A DNA stretch of 64,000 nucleotides from assembly GCA_024364735.1 (NCBI GenBank), contig JAGFNQ010006416.1, forward strand, positions 186,091-250,090. The letters run 5' to 3'. Made by a program: the position numbers and the translations under genes. Positions 1-11,231 of this stretch are shown in pieces. Position 1 is the first letter of the stretch; the number at the start of each line of letters is the position of its first letter. Below the pieces are notes generated by a model. That model made no database searches, had not been told where the DNA came from, and saw only the letters and a program-made list of their open reading frames with translations. The DNA is from Boesenbergia rotunda. Its lineage: Eukaryota > Streptophyta > Magnoliopsida > Zingiberales > Zingiberaceae.

Positions 1-1251
1 CTTGAAAAGAAACTAAAACATGTATAACTCAAAACATGCATACTCAAGCAATAATAATCTCAATTTACTTTTCTTGGCTCAACTTGAAACTTTAGCTATT
101 CTTTAACTTTTGAAAACTTTCTTAAACTTTCGAAAACTTTGCTAAAGCATATACTTGAAAATAATAATCACTTGGATCCACTGAAGACGTAAGTACCATC
201 TCATGCGCGTTCCCTAAAAGGTTGGGGTAGCGAGCCACCAATCCTAATAGAGCAGACCTTGGTCTACCAGGGCCAAGACCTTGGAATTGGACACCTGGAT
301 TTCTTTAACGACGCCCTTGGACGCCGGGTACTGGCCTTATAAAATAAAATAGCTTTTCTTTCTTTTCTTTCTTATCTGTAAATGCCTTGGCATTTTCTGG
401 AGCACCTTGCGTGCTAAAATCCCTAAGTCTTGACTTTTGGGGATTTCTTAAGGCCTTGGCCTTTTCTTTTCTTATCTTTATCTTCTTTTCTTTTCTCATA
501 GCTTTTCTTGGCCCTAAACTCACATAGGGTTATCAACATATACAAGCATATAATGAACTAAGATCACATGCAAAAACTAAAGCAAAAAGGAATTATCTCT
601 TCTAAAAACTTTTAAAGGAAATTCTCGCGGAAAAAACCGCCTCTTACTGCAGGTGAGCAGTACTTACATTGATATCTTGGACTTACAACCAAGATTGAGT
701 CTAGAACTCGGGAAGAAACTTGAGATCTCGGAGAATTCTTCACGTCTACGCGTTCCTCTCGTCGCGGGGATCCCGAATATAGATTATCTCTTGGAGAAAG
801 GGTCTCGGCCGGCCCTCTTGGCTTGGTGTTGGTGTCGCCCAAGAGAGGAGAGGGAGAGAAGGGTCGGCGCAACTTGGGAGAGGGAGAGGGTTTGAGAGAA
901 AATAAAACTTCTCTCTTTAATTAGCTATTTATACTTAAGGGCGGATTAACTTAACTACAGCTTAATATCTATCTTCTTTCCTTTTCTGTGCTTGATACCC
1001 TAGCCCAGCTGGCGCGCGCTCCCTTGGTCTCGTGGTGGTCGCGGGTTCGAGCCACCCGCTGCACTTAATTGGTTTTTTCCATTTTTGGCTTTTTCCTTTT
1101 TCTTTTTCTTTTCCAAAAAATACCAAACGGACTCGGAAAATTCCATAAAAATACTCTAAAAATTCCTAAAAATATCTAGAATATTTCTAAACCATTTCTA
1201 AATAATTCTAAGGACTTTAAGAACTAAAAATGGAAATTTTGGGGCGTTACA
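1..1251 (-). repeat. 3' LTR of the chromovirus, partial
   Basis: This is the start of the 3' LTR in element orientation (TGTAACGCCCC, rightmost base 1251). It continues past the left window edge, so roughly 1.1 kb is missing compared with the complete 5' LTR. It carries the same TATA box (926-933). It also keeps a consensus-quality pol III A box that has mutated in the 5' LTR copy. Confidence 0.88.
1001..1053 (+). promoter_or_regulatory. tRNA-like pol III promoter remnant (A and B boxes) inside the LTR
   Basis: On the strand opposite to the element, TAGCCCAGCTGG (1001-1012) fits the A-box consensus and GGTTCGAGCC (1044-1053) fits the B-box consensus, 31 bp apart. A T-arm-like hairpin GCGGG/CCCGC surrounds the B box. 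The 5' LTR has the same block at 8289-8341; its B box is intact and its A box is altered (TAGCCCGTTTGG). This is probably a captured tRNA or SINE head, not a functional tRNA gene, because no acceptor stem is visible. Confidence 0.5.
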
Positions 1252-1268
1252 ATCCCCCATACCTTATA
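1252..1268 (-). promoter_or_regulatory. Polypurine tract of the chromovirus
   Basis: In minus orientation the purine-rich run AAGGTATGGGGGAT ends directly against the 3' LTR start TGTAACGCC. This position and composition are those of the plus-strand primer for reverse transcription. Confidence 0.8.
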
Positions 1269-1286
1269 AAAAGTTCGTCCTCGAAC

Positions 1287-1553
1287 TTAGAATAACTCTG
1301 GATATCGTTCTCTCATGCTGTCCTCACGTTCCCAAGTAGCCTCTTCATGCTTTTGATTCTGCCAGATGACCTTCACTAGTGGCACTTCTTTGTTTCTTAA
1401 TCTTTTAACTGCTTTGTCCACTATTTGTGTCGGTCTGCTCTCATAACTAAGATCTTCTTGGATCTGTACTGACTGAGGCTGAATCACTTGGCTAGGGTCG
1501 TGAATACACTTCTTTAGCATAGAGACATGAAAGGTACTGTGGATAGCTGACAT
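1287..1553 (-). pseudogene. Chromodomain-like C-terminus of the integrase
   Basis: This 88-codon block is shifted relative to the integrase and carries FHVSMLKKCIHDP. It is followed by IVDKAVKRLRNKEVPLVKV and EEATWEREDSMRERYPELF. That is the form of the divergent chromodomain at the end of Tekay/Del and related chromovirus polyproteins, thought to help target integration to heterochromatin. It ends 20 bp before the PPT. Confidence 0.82.
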
Positions 1554-1597
1554 ATCCTCTGGTAAGTCCAGCTCATAGGCTACCTTCCCAACTCTCT

Positions 1598-3309
1598 TTA
1601 TGATCTGTAGGGTCCTATGTAGCGAGGACTTAGCTTACCCTTTTTACCAAATCTCATCACTCCCTTCATGGGAGCGACCTTGAGAAATACTGAATCTCCA
1701 ACTTGGAATTCAAGTGGCCTACGGCGTGTGTCAGCATAACTTTTCTGTCTACTCTGGGCAGTCTCAATCCTCTGGCGGATCGTCTGGATAGCCTGAGTGG
1801 TCTCATCTATAAGCTCAGTCTGGCTGTCTAGTCCTGACTCCATCTCTTTCTTCTCACCAGCTTCTTGCCAACATATGGGTGATCTACATTTCCTGCCATA
1901 TAATGCCTCATAAGGTGCCATCCTGATGGTGGCCTGATAGCTATTGTTGTAGGCAAACTCAGCTAAGCACAGAAATTTACACCAACTACCTTTAAAGTCC
2001 AATGCACAAGCCCTGAGCATGTCTTCTAAAATCTGATTTACTCTCTCTGTCTGTCCATCTGTCTGGGGATGGAAAGCTGTGCTGAACTGAAGTCTGGTGC
2101 CTAGGGCGTCCTGAACACACCTCCAAAAATGGGAGATGAATCGCCCATCTCTGTCAGAAACGATCGACTTCGGGACTCCGTGAAGCCTGATTACTTCTTT
2201 CACATACAGCTGTGCTAATTGCTCTACCGAATGCGATAACTTGATGGCTAGGAAGTGGGCAGACTTGGTCAATCTGTCCACTATCACCCAAATTGCATCG
2301 TGTCCATGGGTGGTTCTTGGAAGACCTGTGATAAAGTCCATGGATATTTCTTCCCACTTCCACTCTGGAATGGGAAGAGGCTGCAGAACTCCTCCTGGTC
2401 TCTGGTGCTCGGCTTTGACCCTCTGGCAGGTCAAGCAGGTACTGATATATCTGGCCACGTCTCGCTTGAGTCCAGACCACCAGAACCTTTGCTTTAAATC
2501 TTGGTACATCTTGGTAGAACCAGGATGCATAGAGTACGGGGTACTGTGGGCTTCTTCTAAAATATTCTTTCTTAGTTCCTCATCATTGGGGACGCAAAGG
2601 CGGTCTCCAAAATAGAGGATGCCACTATCTGATACTCGAAACTCTGAATTTTCTGCCTCTTGGATCCCCTGCTTGATCTTCTGGACTTTTGGGTCTTGAT
2701 CTTGCTTTCTTTGTATATCCATAAGCAGGGTTGACTCTAAAGTCAATGCAGAAAGTTGCCCAATTAGTACCTCGACTCCAAAATTCTTTATTTCTTTCTG
2801 AAGTGGTAGAGACAGTGATGATAAGGACATCAGTGCCGCACAGGATTTTCTGCTCAGTGCATCTGCCACTTTATTAGCTTTACCTGGGTGGTAGAGGATT
2901 TCACAGTCATAATCTTTGACCAACTCTAGCCACCTGCGCTGCCTCATATTCAGATCTTTCTGAGTGAAGAAGTACTTCAAACTCTGATGGTCTGTGAAGA
3001 TTCTGCACTGCACTCCATACAGGTAGTGTCTCCAAAGCTTCAGTGCAAAAACCACAGCTGCTAGCTCAAGGTCGTGGTAGGGTAATTCTTCTCATAGTCC
3101 TTGAGCTGTCTGGAGGCATATGCTATTACTTTACCGTCTTGCATGAGGACAGCTCCAAGGCCCATCTTGGATGCATCACTGTAGATGTCAAAGGCCTTGT
3201 CACTCTCTGGAACAGTCAGGATGGGAGCACTGGTCAGTCTCTTCTTCAGCTCTAGAAAACTGTGCTCGCATTTATCTGACCATTCAAACTTCTTGTTCTT
3301 TCTGGTCAA
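1598..3309 (-). pseudogene. pol (RH-INT): Chromovirus RNase H and integrase (frameshifted)
   Basis: Block 3309-3061 carries the start of RNase H (YSDASKMGLGAVLMQ, IAYASRQLK). After a single-base shift near 3070, block 3055-1598 (485 codons) completes RNase H (TDHQSLKYFF, HPGKANKVADALSRK). The integrase follows: an HHCC zinc-binding region (HPGSTKM ... CLTCQRVK), then the DDE core with D in MDFITGLP, D in VSDRDGRF and E in DGQTERVNQ. The apparent N-terminal Met of the long block is a GTG valine codon inside the polyprotein, so 3055 is not a real start. Confidence 0.9.
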
Positions 3310-4558
3310 GCTGTGAGTGGAGAGGCTATCCTGGAAAAGTCCTCCACAAATTTTCTGTAATATCCTGCCAGGCCTAAGAAGCTTCTGATCTCACTGGCAT
3401 TCTTGGGTCTACACCAGTTGCTGACTGCTTCTATCTTGGCTGGATCAACTTGAATGCCTTCTTTGGATACAATGTGACCTAGAAGGTCACCTGATCTAGC
3501 CAAAACTCACACTTTGAGAATTTTGCATAGAGCTTCTCCTGCTGAAGGATCTGCAGCACTATCCTCAAGTGTGTAGCATGGTCCTCTGGAGTCTGTGAGT
3601 ATATGAGAATATCATCAATAAACACAATGACGAATTTATCGAGATACTCCCTAAAGATGTGGTTCATCAGCTCCATGAAGACTGCTGGAGCATTGGTTAC
3701 TCCAAAAGGCATTACTACAAATTCGTAGTGGCCGTATCTTGTCCTGAAGGCCGTCCTGGGGATGTCACTTTCTTTAACCTTTAGCTGATGATACCCAGAA
3801 CGCAGATCTATCTTCGAGAACACTGTAGCCCCTTTGAGCTGATCAAATAAATCATCTATTCTAGGAAGGGGGTACTTGTTCTTGATGGTTACCTTGTTCA
3901 GAGCTCTGTAGTCTATGCACAGACGCATAGACCCATCCTTCTTCTTGACGAAAAGTACAGGAGCTCCCCAGGGTGAATGACTCGGGCGAATGAAGCCCTT
4001 GTCTAGTAGCTCCTGGAGTTGCTCTTGTAATTCCTTCAACTCTGCTGGAGACATACGATATGGGGCCTTCGAGACCGGACCGGTACCAGGCACTAGCTCG
4101 ATCTCGAATTCCACTTCTCTATTGGGAGGTAGTCCAGGTAATTCTTCTGGGAACACTTCTGGATATTCGCAGACTACCCGTACATCCTCCTGCTTGAGTT
4201 CTTTCTTTGCTTCTGAGTCCACTATGTGTGCAAGAAAACCAGCACACCCTTGCTCTAGCATCTGGTGGGCTGCCAAGGCTGAGAGAAATTTCTGAGTCTT
4301 CCTCCTTGGGGCTCCTTGAAATTCGAATGGTGGTTCTCCCTCTGGGCTGAAAACCACCTTCCTTCTACGGCAGTCCACTGAAGCGCTGTACTTACTGAGG
4401 AAATCCATGCCCAGTATGATGTCGAAGTCCTGCATCGCAAGAACTATCAGATCGACATATAGCTCTCGGTCTGAAATCTTGATTGGCACAGCCCGGAGCC
4501 TCTGGGTGGACTCCATGATTTCCCCTGAAGGGAGAGTTGTCAGGAATCTGGATCCCAA
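3306..4558 (-). pseudogene. pol (RT): Chromovirus reverse transcriptase (frameshifted)
   Basis: Two open blocks: 4558-3479 (359 codons) and 3503-3306. The first begins in the protease tail (ILGMDFLSKY). It then has the gypsy RT linker (APYRMSP, LLDKGFIRPSHSPWGAPVLF), the RT finger and palm (LCIDYRALNKVTIKNKYPLP, SKIDLRSGYHQ) and the catalytic box FIDD near 3611-3622. The second block has LGHIVSKEGI and FLGLAGYYRKF. The shift near 3490 falls after the catalytic motif. Residue content is otherwise well conserved. Confidence 0.9.
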
Positions 4559-5914
4559 CTCTCTGTAGGCACCTGTAACTTACTAGCAAAAGGTACTGAT
4601 ACGAAAGAATGGGTCGCCCCAGTGTCAAACAGTGTAGTAGCTAAATGCTGTAAAATAACTATTTGACCTGTTACGACCGTGGAGGCGCTGGCAGCTTCTT
4701 CCTTCGTGAGGGAAAAGACTCTGGCATTGGTTGGAACTGGTGCTGCTTCCAACCCTCTCTGACTGATCTGAGGTCCCTCCAGTATAGTAGGCATGTAGTG
4801 TAACTGAGGCTTGCCTCCATGCTGTACGGACTGCTGAGGAAGTACCTTAAACTTGTTTGGGCAGTCTCTGGATCTGTGTCCCTCTTGTCCACATGAGTAG
4901 CATCCAGTTGCACCCAAAAGGCACGTTCCTGGATGGGTCCTCCCACACTTAGGACAAGGTGGATACCTAGCTTGCTTGTTCTCTGAGTTTCCTTTTTGGC
5001 TGCCAGGCCACTGCTTCCTTTTGTGGTTCTTATTCTTCCAGTTCTGGTTATTTGGCTGAGGCTTCTGTCCTCCTATTGTCTTGTTCTCAGTCAGGACTGG
5101 CTTCTGCTGTGCTTGCTGTGCCTTGATGCTATTCAGGTAGTGCTCTGAGATTAGAGCACTACTGACTAACTCCTCGCTGGTCTGGGGTCGGTGCATCCCG
5201 CTGTTCACGTTGAGTGCTATCTCCGGGTTCAGCATGCGAAGCATCAGTCTGACTCGCTCCTTCTCTGTGCTGACTAGCTCTGGGCAGAGGCGAGCTAGTC
5301 TGTTGAACTTTGCAACTGCTTCTCCCACTGGTAGGCTACCCTGTCTGAACTCCATAAAGTCCTCGAAGTGCTTGTTGGTAACCTTCATGTGGAAGAATTC
5401 CTCATAGAACTCGTGCTCAAAATCTGCCCAGCTCATCTGGTTGACTATCTTCTTACTCTTGACTCGCTCCCACCACATACGAGCATCTCCAGTTAGGCAG
5501 AAGGAGGCACATTTGACCTTCTCAACCTCTGGCCAGTCAAGAAGCTCCATTGTGCTCTCTAAAGTCTTGAACCAAGCCTGGGCATCCCAGGGCTCAGTCG
5601 TGCCTGAGAAGCTTTCGGGTTTCAGCCTCTGCCACTGGACGAGGTATGCTTCTTGTCTTCGTTCACGGCAGGGGTCTCCTGGGTGACTGGTGGAACTTCA
5701 GCACCACTGGAGTTCCCACTCCTGCTGTGGGTGGTGTAGGGGGCACTGGGTGCTGATTCGCCATCAGTGTGGCGATGGTCTTCTGTTGTTCTGTAATCTG
5801 AGCTTGCATTTGAGCAATGACTGCCATCAGGTTTGGCTGTTCTGTGCCAGGCTCACTGTTATCTGGAACTGGAGTTCTGTTATTAGCATTAGGAGCTCGG
5901 CCTCTTCTTGCCAT
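4540..5914 (-). pseudogene. gag-pr: Chromovirus gag and protease (frameshifted)
   Basis: Gag packages the element RNA; the aspartic protease matures the polyprotein. An N-terminal segment (5914-5663, starting MARRGRAPN) is out of frame with the main block (5550-4540; its reading frame extends upstream of 5550 to about 5600). The main block has a Retrotrans_gag core (WWERVK, FEHEFYEEFF, LARLCPEL) and a CCHC zinc knuckle (CYSCGQEGHRSRDC, about 4870-4912). A second cysteine cluster (CPKCGRTHPGTC) precedes the knuckle. The protease active-site block LFDTGATHSF lies near 4610-4630. The frame is lost again near 4550, inside the protease domain. Confidence 0.88.
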
Positions 5915-6190
5915 CTAATAATGCATAAGGAAACAAGAAATCACTACTACATCTCTAGATATAAACTGGTCTTCCTACTTAGAAATCTGATATCCATTCT
6001 AGGGATTAAACATGATTCCGTGATACTAAGGGATTAAACATGCTTCCTTGTTCTATGCACATGTGAGTAGTACTTAAGCATTTCTCTATACTGCAGTTAA
6101 ATAAAGGAGCAATAGAAAAACTGAAACTTAAAGCTTTCTTACTTGAAGACGGCAAGGTTGATGCTGATGTGTGTGTGATGCTGGAGAATG

Positions 6191-6208
6191 GGACCTGCTC
6201 TGATACCA
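6191..6208 (-). promoter_or_regulatory. Primer binding site (tRNA-iMet type) of the chromovirus
   Basis: The minus strand reads TGGTATCAGAGC followed by AGGTCC, two bases inside the 5' LTR. The first 12 bases are complementary to the 3' end of plant initiator-Met tRNA, the usual primer for Ty3/gypsy chromoviruses. Confidence 0.9.
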
Positions 6209-6210
6209 CC

Positions 6211-8544
6211 TGTAGCGACCCGCCTTCTTACTGTCTTTAGACAGATCGTTACTTTTCTCTACTTCTCAACTTTTATACATGACTAAAGAAAATTGCGGAA
6301 ATCTTGTTTTTTTTTTTTTAAATTCTGCTAACAATTATATTCTAACTTAAGCAATCATGTATAATAATACCATGCCATACTTTCTTCTCAATCCCATAGC
6401 TAATACCTGTTGAAAACAGCCTTACCCTTCACAAACTGCCCGTACCAGTCGACTGATGACGTGGCAGTCGACTGATACGCCTATGAGCAGTTTTACAGGT
6501 TTTCGGCAGTTGCTTTCCAAGTCCACCATTCCTTCAATTTCGAGCCATATCAAATACGACATCATTTCTATACTCTATATCAGTTTCCTAAACAATTTAG
6601 CCAATCAAACGAATCCATAAACTTGAATTTAGGACTTTTATGGAGAAAATAAACTAAACAAGTTTATATAAACTTTAACAATAGAGTTTGTACCAATCTT
6701 GACTTCTAACCATTTAAACTCATCATACAAAGTTCTATAACATCACTAAGGCATTATGGAATGAGAAAGCAACTTTCTAACATACTTAAGCAATAAAACT
6801 TGATTCGAAAGGGAAATTGATACTATCTTGGCACAAACACCTTTTTCTCTAACAAAGTATCAATATTTCTAACTACTCACTTTTCTACTCATCCAATGCA
6901 ATCATAAAAGTATATAAGCTAAATGAAATGACATGGAATCTTTACTCTAAGAAATTGAGCATGTAAAACTATCCAAAACTCAAATACTCTATAATCTCCA
7001 TAAGCAAGAACTTGAAATTTGAATAAACTTAAACATTGCAATTCAAATAACTAAATAGTCTCGTCTCAAAGATCTCTCCATAATCAGCCACCACACACAC
7101 TTTGCTCAGCACCGCCTCGTCGCCTTCCTTCAGAATTGCTTGCCTTTACCTTTATCTGCAATAAGAGGAAATGCAACTAGTAAGCAAAAAGCTTAGTAAG
7201 TACTATCTAGCTCACAAAAACTCGAAATGTGCAAACATGCTTCTAGATCAAACTGAAAATCATATGAGATACTAATATGCTTGAAAGGAAACTAAGAACA
7301 TGTATAACTCAAAACATGCATACTCAAGCAATAATGAATCTCAATTTACTTTTCTTGGCTCAACTTGAAACTTTAGCTATTCTTTAACTTTTGAAAACTT
7401 TCTTTAACTTTCGAAACTTTGCTAAAGCATATACTTAAAAATAATAATCACTTGGATCCACTGAAGACGTAAGTACCATCTCATGCGCGTTCCCTAAAAG
7501 GTTGGGGTAGCGAGCCACCAATCCTAATAGAGCAGACCTTGGTCTACCAGGGCCAAGACCTTGGAATTGGACACCTGGATTTCTTTAACGACGCCCTTGG
7601 ACGCCGGGTACTGGCCTTATAAAATAAAATAGCTTTTCTTTCTTTTCTTTCTTATCTGTAAATGCCTTGGCATTTTCTGGAGCACCTTGCGTGCTAAAAT
7701 CCCTAAGTCTTGACTTTTGGGGATTTTCTTAAGGCCTTGGCCTTTTCTTTTCTTATCTTTATCTTCTTTTCTTTTCTCATAACTTTCTTGGCCCTAAACT
7801 CACATAGGGTGCTTATCAAACATATACAAGCATATAAGAAACTAAGATCACATGCAAAAACTAAAGCAAAAAGGAATTATCTCTTCTAAAAACTTTTAAA
7901 GGAAATTCTCGCGGAAAAACCGCCTCTTACTGCAGGTGAGCAGTACTTACATTGATATCTTGGACTTACAACCAAGATTGACGTCTAGAACTCGGAAGAA
8001 ACTTGAGATCTCGGAGAATTCTTCACGTCTACGCGTTCCTCTCGTCGCGGGGATCCCGAATATAGGATTATCTCTTGGAGAAGGGTCTCGGCCGGCCCTC
8101 TTGGCTTGATGTTGGTGTCGCCCAAGAGAGGAGAGGGAGAGAGAAAGTCGGCGCAACTTGGGAGAGGGAGAGGGTTTGAGAGAAAATAAAACTTCTCTCT
8201 TTAATTAGCTATTTATACTTAAGGGGCGGATTAACTTAACTATAGCTTAATTATCTATCTTTCTTTCCTTTTCTGTGCTTGATACCCTAGCCCGTTTGGC
8301 CGCGCGCTCCCTTGGTCTCGTGGTGGTCGCGGGTTCGAGCCACCCGTTGCACTTAATTGGTTTTTTTTCCATTTTTGGCTTTTTCCTTTTTCTTTTTCTT
8401 TTTCCAAAAAAAATACCAAACGGACTCGGAAAATTCCATAAAAATACTCTAAAAATTCCTAAAAATATCTAGAATATTTCTAAACCATTTCTAAATAATT
8501 CCAAGGACTTTAAAAACTAAAAATGGAAATTTTGGGGCGTTACA
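6211..8544 (-). repeat. 5' LTR of the chromovirus (2334 bp)
   Basis: A complete LTR with TG...CA ends in minus orientation. It matches 1-1251 over the shared part: bases 1-1251 correspond to about 7281-8544, with scattered substitutions and 1-bp indels. In element orientation a TATA box (TATAAATA, 8210-8217) lies about 330 bp from the LTR start and is followed by a pyrimidine-rich leader, as expected for the U3/R boundary. The right edge at 8544 is fixed by the abrupt change to the minisatellite. The left edge at 6211 is fixed by the adjacent PBS. Confidence 0.9.
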
Positions 8545-9395
8545 TCCTCAGCACCACGACCAGGTCTACACAGCTTGAGCATCCTCGACATCACAAGCTG
8601 GTAGGAACTTCAACTGCTCTCGACCGGGCATCCTCAGCACCACAGCCAGGTTTACACAGCTTGAGCATCTTCGGCACAACAAGCTGGTAGGAATGGTTAC
8701 TCCCAGCCAGGCGTCCTTAGCACCACGGCCAGGTCTACACAACTTTGGCATCCTTGGCACCACAAGCTGGTAGGAACTTCGACTGCTCCCGGCGGGGCAT
8801 CCTCAGCACCACAGCCAGGTCTATACAGCTTGGGCATCCTTAGCACCACAAGATGGTAGAAATCTCGACTGCTTCCAGCCAGGCGTCCTCAACACCATGG
8901 CCAGTCTACAGCTTGGGTACCCTCGGCACCACAAGCTGGTAGGAACTTTGGCTGCTCCCGGCCAAACATCCTCAGCACCACAACCAGGTCTACAGCTTGG
9001 GTACCCTGGGCACCACAAGCTGGTTGGAACCTTGGCTGCTCCCGGTCGAGCACCCTCAGCACCATCGCCAGGTCTACATATCTTGGGCATCCTCGACACC
9101 ATAAGCTGGTAGGAACTTCAACTGCTCCTGGCCGGGCATCCTCAGCACCACGGCCAGGTTTACACTGCTCAGGCATCCTCGGTACCACAAGCTAGTATGA
9201 ACCTTGGCTGCTCTCGGTCTGACGTCCTTAGCACCACGACCAGGTTTACACAGTTTGAGCATCCTCGACACCACAAGCTGGTATGAACTTTGGCTGCTCC
9301 CGGCCGGGCATCCTCACCACCACGACCAGGTCTATACGTATGGGCATCCTTGGCACCACAAGCTGGTACGAACCTCGACTGGAACACGCTTCAAT
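8545..9395. repeat. Minisatellite, about ten ~86-bp units, each made of two related halves
   Basis: Units begin near 8545, 8631, 8713, 8799, 8886, 8969, 9053, 9139, 9225 and 9311 (spacing 82-87 bp). Each unit contains a ~37-bp half of type GCATCCTCAGCACCACGGCC and a ~49-bp half of type GCATCCTCGGCACCACAAGC. The halves share the core GGGCATCCTC-GCACCAC, so the unit looks like an older short repeat that was duplicated and then amplified as a dimer. The array lies just downstream, in minus orientation, of the Tat-lineage pol remnant. Open frames through it on both strands follow from the repeat and are not genes. Confidence 0.9.
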
Positions 9396-9555
9396 GGGCA
9401 CATCCTTATGTTCTTGAGCTCCTGAATGAAATTGGCCCTATCAATTTAATTGACCAAAAGACAAGGGAATACAAATATATGTACATGTAAGAGTATTTCT
9501 TGATAGAAACTACTACGTATGATAGGGCTGGAGATGATTTGTATTCCATGGCATG

Positions 9556-11231
9556 TTAACCTTTTGGCATTAGGATCGTGCAAATAATAGCTACCACCTG
9601 TACACTTTTCAATGACTGTGTTTGACCTACTCCATTACGGATCGAGCTTACCGACGTCACTAATGGGCTTGATTCTTTTCCATACCTAATCCCGATCCGG
9701 AAAGCCCTGGGGATCCCTCGATGATTGTAGGCTTGCTCCATGCGTTGACGATATGCGACTAGCCGGGAAGCAGCTTTTTCACGCACCTCCATGACCAAGT
9801 TCAAGTCGAGTAGTCGCTCTCGATCATTGTTCTCCTTGTTGTATAGTGCCATCGAGCTAATTCTTCGCCTACCTTGACTGAAATCACCGCCTCTGCATCA
9901 TATACAAGATGAAACGAAGTTTGCCCTATGCCCTCTTTGGGGTAGTATGATACGACTAAAAGATGCTCGGAGTTCTTTTACCCAGCTACCACCGACATGT
10001 TGCAGCTTTATCTTGAGGCCTCGAATTATTTCTGATTGACAACTTCGGCCAGACCATTGCTCTGTGGGTAAGCTACTAAGTGAAGGTCTGTTGAATATCC
10101 ACCCCTTCTCACCATTCTCGAAGCTTGGAGCCAAAAATTATCTACCATTGTCCACCACCAATTTATGAGGAATTTTGTACCTACAAACAATATCCTTCCA
10201 TAGGATTTTCATCACGGTTGTCTTAGAAATTAGGGTGAGTGGTTCAGTGTCAACCTATTTGGAGAAGTAATCTACCAGAATAGCAAAAACTTCTTCAACT
10301 GTGGTCCGGTCGGAAAGGGATCTACTATATTTATCCCCCATTGATCAAAGGGACAAGAGATTGTAGAGGCTCGTAGTTCAGTCGGGCGATGGGAGATATG
10401 TTGATGCATCTAGCAAGATTCATACTCGGCGACAAACTTCTTAGTATTTGCCTGTAACGAGGGCAGAAATATCCAACAAGGATAATCTTCCTAGCTATTG
10501 ACTGACCGCCGATATGGCTCCCGCATATGCCTTCATGAACTCCTCGCATAACATATCAACATCACCCGGGTCGATGCACTTGAGTAATGGTCTGGCGAAT
10601 GCTCTTTTGTAAATTGTTGCCCGACCAATGTGAACCGACCACCCTACGCTTGAGGAGTCAAGCCTGATTACGGTCCTCGGGTAGTATTCCATTCCGGAGG
10701 AACACTATATAAGGTTCTCTCTAGTCAGGGGATACAACGTCAGGAAGCTCTATGTCAATCTGAGCTACTGCCTCCGCTTGGATGACAAGCTCATCAAATA
10801 TCCACGATGCTAGAGAACTTGCTAGCTTGGCTAGTTCATCGGCTTTGACATTATCCGCTCGGAAGATTTTTTGTAGAGTTACTTCCTCAAAAGTAGCTTT
10901 CAATTGATTATATATTGTCATATACCTCTGTAGCCGTTCATTCCGGACTCAAAACTTCCTTCTAATTGTTGTACTACTAGCTGAGAATATGAATACAATA
11001 TAACCTGAGTGGCTCCAACCTACTTGGCAGTTTACAGTCCAGCTAGTATTACTTCATATTTGGCTTCATTATTGGTAGCTCGGAAGTTGAGTCGGATGGA
11101 TAATTGTAACACATCTTCGCAAGGAATATGATTAACACCTCGACTCCGCTAGTCCTCTGATTAGACGAGCCATCAACATAAATCTCCAAACAAAAGAATA
11201 AATAGGAAAGAATATAATTGAGTTTAGACAT
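9556..11231 (-). pseudogene. Decayed Tat-lineage Ty3/gypsy pol (RNase H, aRNase H, integrase)
   Basis: Read on the minus strand from 11231: an RNase H-like segment with YVDGSSN (11231-11049); a second RNase H stretch with NVKADELAKLASSLASW (10921-10721), the form seen after the extra archaeal-type RNase H of Tat elements; integrase zinc-region remnants (10692-10331, VGYFCPRYRQ); and a C-terminal block at 9852-9556 (AASRLVAYRQRMEQAYNHR), as found at the end of Tat/Retand integrases. Frames and stops change throughout. RT, gag and LTRs are absent here, so only the 3' half of pol remains. Confidence 0.75.

Larger units (their letters stand above)
1..8544 (-). mobile_element. Ty3/gypsy chromovirus (Tekay/Del-like) LTR retrotransposon, 3' LTR cut by window edge
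   Basis: On the minus strand the order is 5' LTR (6211-8544), tRNA-iMet-type PBS (6191-6208), gag, protease, reverse transcriptase, RNase H, integrase, chromodomain-like tail, PPT (1252-1268) and 3' LTR (1-1251). The LTR starts TGTAACGCCCC and ends GGTCGCTACA. The pol order with integrase after RNase H is the Ty3/gypsy order. The long LTRs and the C-terminal tail at 1287-1553 point to the Tekay/Del chromovirus lineage. The coding region shifts frame at least six times (about 5670, 4550, 3490, 3305, 3070 and 1600), so this copy is probably not autonomous, unless some shifts are assembly errors. It sits directly against a minisatellite at 8545, and the five bases there, TCCTC, are the candidate target duplication. 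The other flank lies outside the window. Confidence 0.9.

Noticed and set aside
1001..1060. Functional tRNA gene
   Set aside because: A and B boxes are present, but no acceptor stem or convincing anticodon arm is visible.
8566..9425. Overlapping open frames on both strands
   Set aside because: They arise from the ~86-bp minisatellite, whose unit is not a multiple of three; composition is purely repeat-derived.
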